Positions 60,811 to 64,000 of a stretch of DNA of 64,000 nt are shown here, one piece after another. Every line of letters begins with the position of its first letter. The first letter of the stretch is position 1. Source of the stretch: Hyphomonas sp. TMED17 (lineage in GTDB: Bacteria; Pseudomonadota; Alphaproteobacteria; Caulobacterales; Hyphomonadaceae); NCBI GenBank assembly GCA_002172915.1, contig NHBW01000006.1, positions 387,967 to 451,966 on the forward strand, read 5' to 3'. The notes beneath the pieces are model-generated. The model was not told where the DNA came from. It searched no databases and saw only the letters and a program-made list of their open reading frames with translations. The position numbers were made by a program, and so were the translations under genes.

Positions 60811-61431
60811 CTATCCGTTTGTATCAACATCATCGAGGAGCCAATTTGGATCTTTGCTGTTCACAGACCGCTTGAATGTCCAGACTTCCGATACTGAGAA
60901 TGTCCGGACACCATCATTCAGGTCGGCCTCGAACAGCATGGCGATACGGGCAACGCGATCCTGATCGACAGACGCTTCGCGAATCTCGGAATTGACCAGT
61001 CGAAGCAATTGCGGCCCCCCGTCCTGATCAGTGGCATCGCGCGCAGAAATCGCCGCTTCCCATGCCTCAAAGACGTCATCATCAAGCAAAGGACGTAACC
61101 GGTCGAGATCACCCTCGGCGAAAGCTGTCACGATAAACTCATAAGCCCCGCGCGCACCTGTGAGGAAGCCAGTTAATTCAAAGCTGCGATCTGCCGTGTC
61201 TATCGCTTTCAGGCCCGCTAAAACATCAGCCGGAAGGTCAATATCCGGTGCGGTTTGCGCTGTTTCAATAGTCGTCTTGTCTTCGTCCTCGGAAACATCC
61301 GGTTTCACCACCGGACCACGAACACGCCCTTCTGGCGGCCCCGCATCCTGCCCGAGCGTGATATAAAGGCGCCATCCGATAAAAATGGCGATTGCAGCGA
61401 GCAATAAAAATTCGATCATAGATGAGGACAT
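60811..61431 (-). CDS. Tim44-domain inner-membrane protein (TimA-like)
   Basis: A 206-residue protein with one N-terminal transmembrane helix (MIEFLLLAAIAIFIGWRLYI) and a C-terminal Tim44-like domain (FLTGARGAYEFIVTAFAEGD, LDRLRPLLDDDVFEAWEAAI, then VSEVWTFKR). Tim44 is the mitochondrial import motor anchor; the bacterial role is not established. It is divergent from secB and upstream of mltA, as is common in alphaproteobacteria. ATG at 61431 or four codons later. Confidence 0.92.
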   Translation of the reverse strand: MSSSMIEFLLLAAIAIFIGWRLYITLGQDAGPPEGRVRGPVVKPDVSEDEDKTTIETAQTAPDIDLPADVLAGLKAIDTADRSFELTGFLTGARGAYEFIVTAFAEGDLDRLRPLLDDDVFEAWEAAISARDATDQDGGPQLLRLVNSEIREASVDQDRVARIAMLFEADLNDGVRTFSVSEVWTFKRSVNSKDPNWLLDDVDTNG

Positions 61432-61553
61432 CGGTTATCTTCCATCAGCCAGTGAATCCAATATAGGGGGATTAGTCGGAATGACACCACCCGTTGCACC
61501 AAATTAACCGACATGATAGGCGATTTTTTTTTAAACAGACCGGTGACCCCAGT

Positions 61554-62039
61554 ATGACAGATAGTCCTGAAAATTCGACGGCGCCACAAGGCACCAAACC
61601 TCGCACCCAACCCGGCATTGCGGTTCATCGCCAATTTATCCGCGATTTTTCTTTTGAAAATCCGGGTAATAATGTCGCCGGCCAGCCAAACATTGATCTT
61701 GGTATCGATGTTACAGGTGATAAAGTAACGAGTTCTGAGAATTCTTACGAAATCACTTTGCAAGTTAAGGTTCGGGCCGGCTCGAAAGAAGCGACATTAT
61801 TCGTGCTCGAAATGGACTATGTCGGCGTATTCGAGCTCACAGGATTTAATCAGAATGATCTCGAGCCAATCCTGCTGATCGAATGCCCAAGAATACTGTT
61901 CCCGTTCGCACGCCGGATTATCGCCGATATTACAGCGGAGGGCGGGTTCCCGCCACTTCGCATCGAGCCTGTCGATTTTACGGCACTTTATCTGTCGCAG
62001 AAGAAAAAAGCTGACGCCGGGCAGGACGCTCTGAACTAG
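61554..62039 (+). CDS. secB: protein-export chaperone SecB
   Basis: A 161-residue SecB. The N-terminal disordered stretch is followed by the core QFIRDFSFENPGN, IDLGIDVTG, YVGVFELTGF and ECPRILFPFARRIIADIT with PPLRIEPVDFTALY. It keeps precursors unfolded and delivers them to SecA. The ATG at 61554 replaces an earlier one at 61494 that lies in the promoter region. Its stop overlaps the dnaQ stop. Confidence 0.95.
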   Translation: MTDSPENSTAPQGTKPRTQPGIAVHRQFIRDFSFENPGNNVAGQPNIDLGIDVTGDKVTSSENSYEITLQVKVRAGSKEATLFVLEMDYVGVFELTGFNQNDLEPILLIECPRILFPFARRIIADITAEGGFPPLRIEPVDFTALYLSQKKKADAGQDALN

Positions 62040-62731
62040 TTATAAAGACGCCAGATCGCGCCTTCACCCAGTTGCTCGACAAACTCGGAATGCGCAGCCA
62101 GCTCGTCGCCTGACATAATTGCGGTCAGGGGAGCTGGCCGTTGTCTAGCTGCCGATTGATGTGATTTGGTCACAATTGTAGTGCTTTCGAAGTCAAACGC
62201 CCGCGCCCGTCCACCAAGCAGCTCAAGATAAACTTCCGCCAGAAGCTGACTGTCCAGCAGCGCGCCGTGAAATGTTCTGGCATCACTATTAATGTCGTAA
62301 CGCTTGCATAATGCATCCAGACTGGCCGGCGAACCCGGGTGCTTCTTGCGAGCAATCATTAAGGTGTCGACCCAGCGTATCTCCAGAATTGGATCACGCC
62401 CGCATTTGACCAGTTCCATGTTCAGGAAATTGCGGTCAAACGTAGCATTGTGAGCGACCAGATTAGCGTCACCAATAAATTCGAGAAATGCATCAACAAC
62501 AAGCGGGTCTGAAAACCTTGGTTTATCAACCAGGTCCTCATCCTTTATCCCTGTAATTTCTGTTGTTTTCGCCGACACGGGTTGGTCTGGATTTATATAG
62601 GTTTGAAAGGTTCGCCCCGACGGAACATGATTGATCAGCTCGACAGCCCCGAGCTCGATAACGCGATCGGCACCTGACCAGTCAAGGCCTGTGGTTTCGG
62701 TATCAAATACTATCTCGCGCACCATGCTCAT
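62036..62731 (-). CDS. dnaQ: DNA polymerase III epsilon subunit (proofreading exonuclease)
   Basis: A 231-residue DEDDh 3'-5' exonuclease. Exo I is VFDTETTGLDW, exo II is LVAHNATFDRNFLNMEL and exo III is TFHGALLDSQLLAEVYL. It follows coaE by two bases on the minus strand, in an aroE-coaE-dnaQ operon. Confidence 0.95.
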   Translation of the reverse strand: MSMVREIVFDTETTGLDWSGADRVIELGAVELINHVPSGRTFQTYINPDQPVSAKTTEITGIKDEDLVDKPRFSDPLVVDAFLEFIGDANLVAHNATFDRNFLNMELVKCGRDPILEIRWVDTLMIARKKHPGSPASLDALCKRYDINSDARTFHGALLDSQLLAEVYLELLGGRARAFDFESTTIVTKSHQSAARQRPAPLTAIMSGDELAAHSEFVEQLGEGAIWRLYN

Positions 62732-62733
62732 AT

Positions 62734-63333
62734 TTATCTCGTTTCCAGTTCATTAAACAGTTTCACGATAATCCGGACATGATCACGCGTGAAGTCAAAC
62801 CCCCAGGCCGTGGATATCACAAAATCAGCCCTGGCGCGTTTTTCCGCATCTGGTATTTGTTTGGCCAGGATGGCCTCAAAATCGGATTCCGTCATACCGG
62901 GTCGCGCCAGCACCCGGGCTCTCTGCTCAGCCAGCGGCGCCGAAACAACCACAATTGCATCAACCCGGCGATCGCCGCTGGTTTCGAACAATAATGGTAC
63001 ATCGAGAACCACAAGCGGGCGCCCCTCTGCTAGGGCGGTATCACGAAACTCCAATTGTGATTGCCCGACAAGCGGATGAACAATTGCTTCAAGCTCGGCC
63101 ATCGCCTCAGGATTGTTTAAAACCTGTGCACGCAACACCGACCGGTCAATCGCGCCATCTACTAGCGCGTCGGGAAAACGCTGACCAAGCGGAACTACCG
63201 CGCTCCCGCCCTTCTGATAAATCGCATGGACAGCCGCATCAGCATCATAAACCGGCACATCAAGTTGACGGAACATCGCCGCAGTGGACGACTTCCCCAT
63301 CCCGATTGAACCTGTGAGGCCTAGAACCTTCAT
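62734..63333 (-). CDS. coaE: dephospho-CoA kinase
   Basis: A 199-residue kinase, last step of coenzyme A synthesis. The P-loop is [24 protein letters not shown] is the substrate segment and [10 protein letters not shown] with [10 protein letters not shown] matches the family. It overlaps aroE by one base. Confidence 0.95.
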   Translation of the reverse strand: MKVLGLTGSIGMGKSSTAAMFRQLDVPVYDADAAVHAIYQKGGSAVVPLGQRFPDALVDGAIDRSVLRAQVLNNPEAMAELEAIVHPLVGQSQLEFRDTALAEGRPLVVLDVPLLFETSGDRRVDAIVVVSAPLAEQRARVLARPGMTESDFEAILAKQIPDAEKRARADFVISTAWGFDFTRDHVRIIVKLFNELETR

Positions 63334-64000
63334 TATCTTTCACCTAATGCTTGGCGGCATCTTGATAATGCGCCTGACAGATCTGGCCGCAAACCCAGCC
63401 AGATATAAAAGCTCTCAGCCGCCTGGCCGACAAGCATATCGAGGCCATCAGCGGTAAGCCAGCCAGCTTCTTGCGCCAGAGCGAGCTGGCGATCGGCCGC
63501 ATGACCGTAAGAGATATCGAGAAACAGGCGGTGACGACCATGCGGGAGCGTCATCGCCTGACCATCATGACCCGCACTTGTTGTGTTTATTACAAGGTCG
63601 ACCCCATCTGCCATCATATCAAGGTCCGAAATCTGACCCGTTAGCGCCACGCCGTCAGTCAGTTGTTGCGAAAGTTCGACCGCCCGCGCGACTGTCCGGT
63701 TTAAGATAATGACATTTGAACCAGCCTGATGCAGCGCATAAACAGCCGCTCTCGCCGCGCCGCCAGCACCAATAATCAAAGCGGTTTTACCTGCAAATTC
63801 TTCGTAGCCATTGCGCGCCAAAGCGATCAACAAGCCAGCAACATCGGTATTATCGGCCTTCCAGGTGCTGTTGGGCAATAATGTTAAAGTGTTTGCAGCA
63901 CCGATTTTGCTAACTGCGATACTTGTCTCGGCAGCGTGTTTAATTGCTTCGCCTTTGTACGGCAGTGTAATGTTTAATCCCGAAACACCTTTGGTGGCCA
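63333..64000 (-). CDS. aroE: shikimate 5-dehydrogenase, 5' end outside the window
   Basis: The frame is open to the right edge, so about 222 C-terminal residues are visible. Near the edge it reads [15 protein letters not shown], the shikimate-binding motif with the catalytic Lys; later come the NADP motif [13 protein letters not shown] and NTTSAGHDG. It reduces 3-dehydroshikimate. It leads the aroE-coaE-dnaQ operon. Confidence 0.95.
   Translation of the reverse strand, partial: ATKGVSGLNITLPYKGEAIKHAAETSIAVSKIGAANTLTLLPNSTWKADNTDVAGLLIALARNGYEEFAGKTALIIGAGGAARAAVYALHQAGSNVIILNRTVARAVELSQQLTDGVALTGQISDLDMMADGVDLVINTTSAGHDGQAMTLPHGRHRLFLDISYGHAADRQLALAQEAGWLTADGLDMLVGQAAESFYIWLGLRPDLSGALSRCRQALGER

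Overview
The window is a 64 kb piece of an alphaproteobacterial chromosome of moderate GC. The assignment rests on families that are mostly or only alphaproteobacterial: a DUF1013/TrcR regulator, a DUF1192 protein, a DUF2794 protein, a TIGR02300 acidic zinc-ribbon protein, a cupin (ChrR-type) anti-sigma factor next to its ECF sigma, and the block aroE-coaE-dnaQ / secB / Tim44-mltA-smr. I cannot name the order or genus. No rRNA, insertion sequence, prophage or CRISPR array is visible. Two tRNA genes are present: Ser-GGA and Ala-GGC.

Layout. 1-2.6 kb: trpF-trpB (trpA probably begins at the left edge) behind a secreted IalB-like protein. 2.7-4.5 kb: an ECF sigma/ChrR pair and DUF2794. 4.7-9.1 kb: a four-gene, stop/start-overlapping operon for a Gld-type ABC transporter (ATPase, permease, auxiliary protein, DUF4340 protein). 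9.1-17.9 kb, minus strand: thrS, yidD, an IscU-like scaffold, cysS, an EamA transporter, an SDR dehydrogenase and an ArnT-like glycosyltransferase. 18-22.5 kb: a DAACS symporter, then katG and oxyR in tandem. 22.9-26 kb: a GNAT acetyltransferase, then ffh-chorismate mutase-rpsP ending in a strong terminator. 26.1-29.9 kb: an unrecognised protein with an RNxxxH motif, mdh, DUF1192, a quinone oxidoreductase and trcR. 29.9-35.1 kb: hisBHA divergent from hslV-(membrane protein)-hslU. 35-39.3 kb, minus strand: phoA, an EamA transporter, gluQ and msrA.

39.4-47.6 kb is the most accessory-looking part. Directly 3' of tRNA-Ser(GGA) lie a shortened sulfotransferase, a Sulfotransfer-type enzyme, a 595-residue protein with two sulfotransferase-like domains, and a 1397-residue protein combining binding-type modules, a helical middle, a GT31-like galactosyltransferase domain and a second GT-A glycosyltransferase domain. 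The last three form one minus-strand operon. I infer a locus that builds and sulfates a surface or extracellular polysaccharide.

47.6-64 kb returns to housekeeping genes: a RutE-type nitroreductase, tsaB-rimI-fur-udk, fabA and fabI (no fabB between them), an SH3 protein, a 2-hydroxyacid dehydrogenase, tRNA-Ala, TIGR02300, aroA-cmk-rpsA-ihfB, smr-mltA-Tim44, secB, and dnaQ-coaE-aroE running off the right edge.

Several usually conserved gene strings stop early here: hisBHA without hisF, fabA/fabI without fabB, and ffh-rpsP without rimM-trmD-rplS. The hslVU operon carries an inserted membrane-protein gene. This points to substantial rearrangement of operons that are otherwise conserved.
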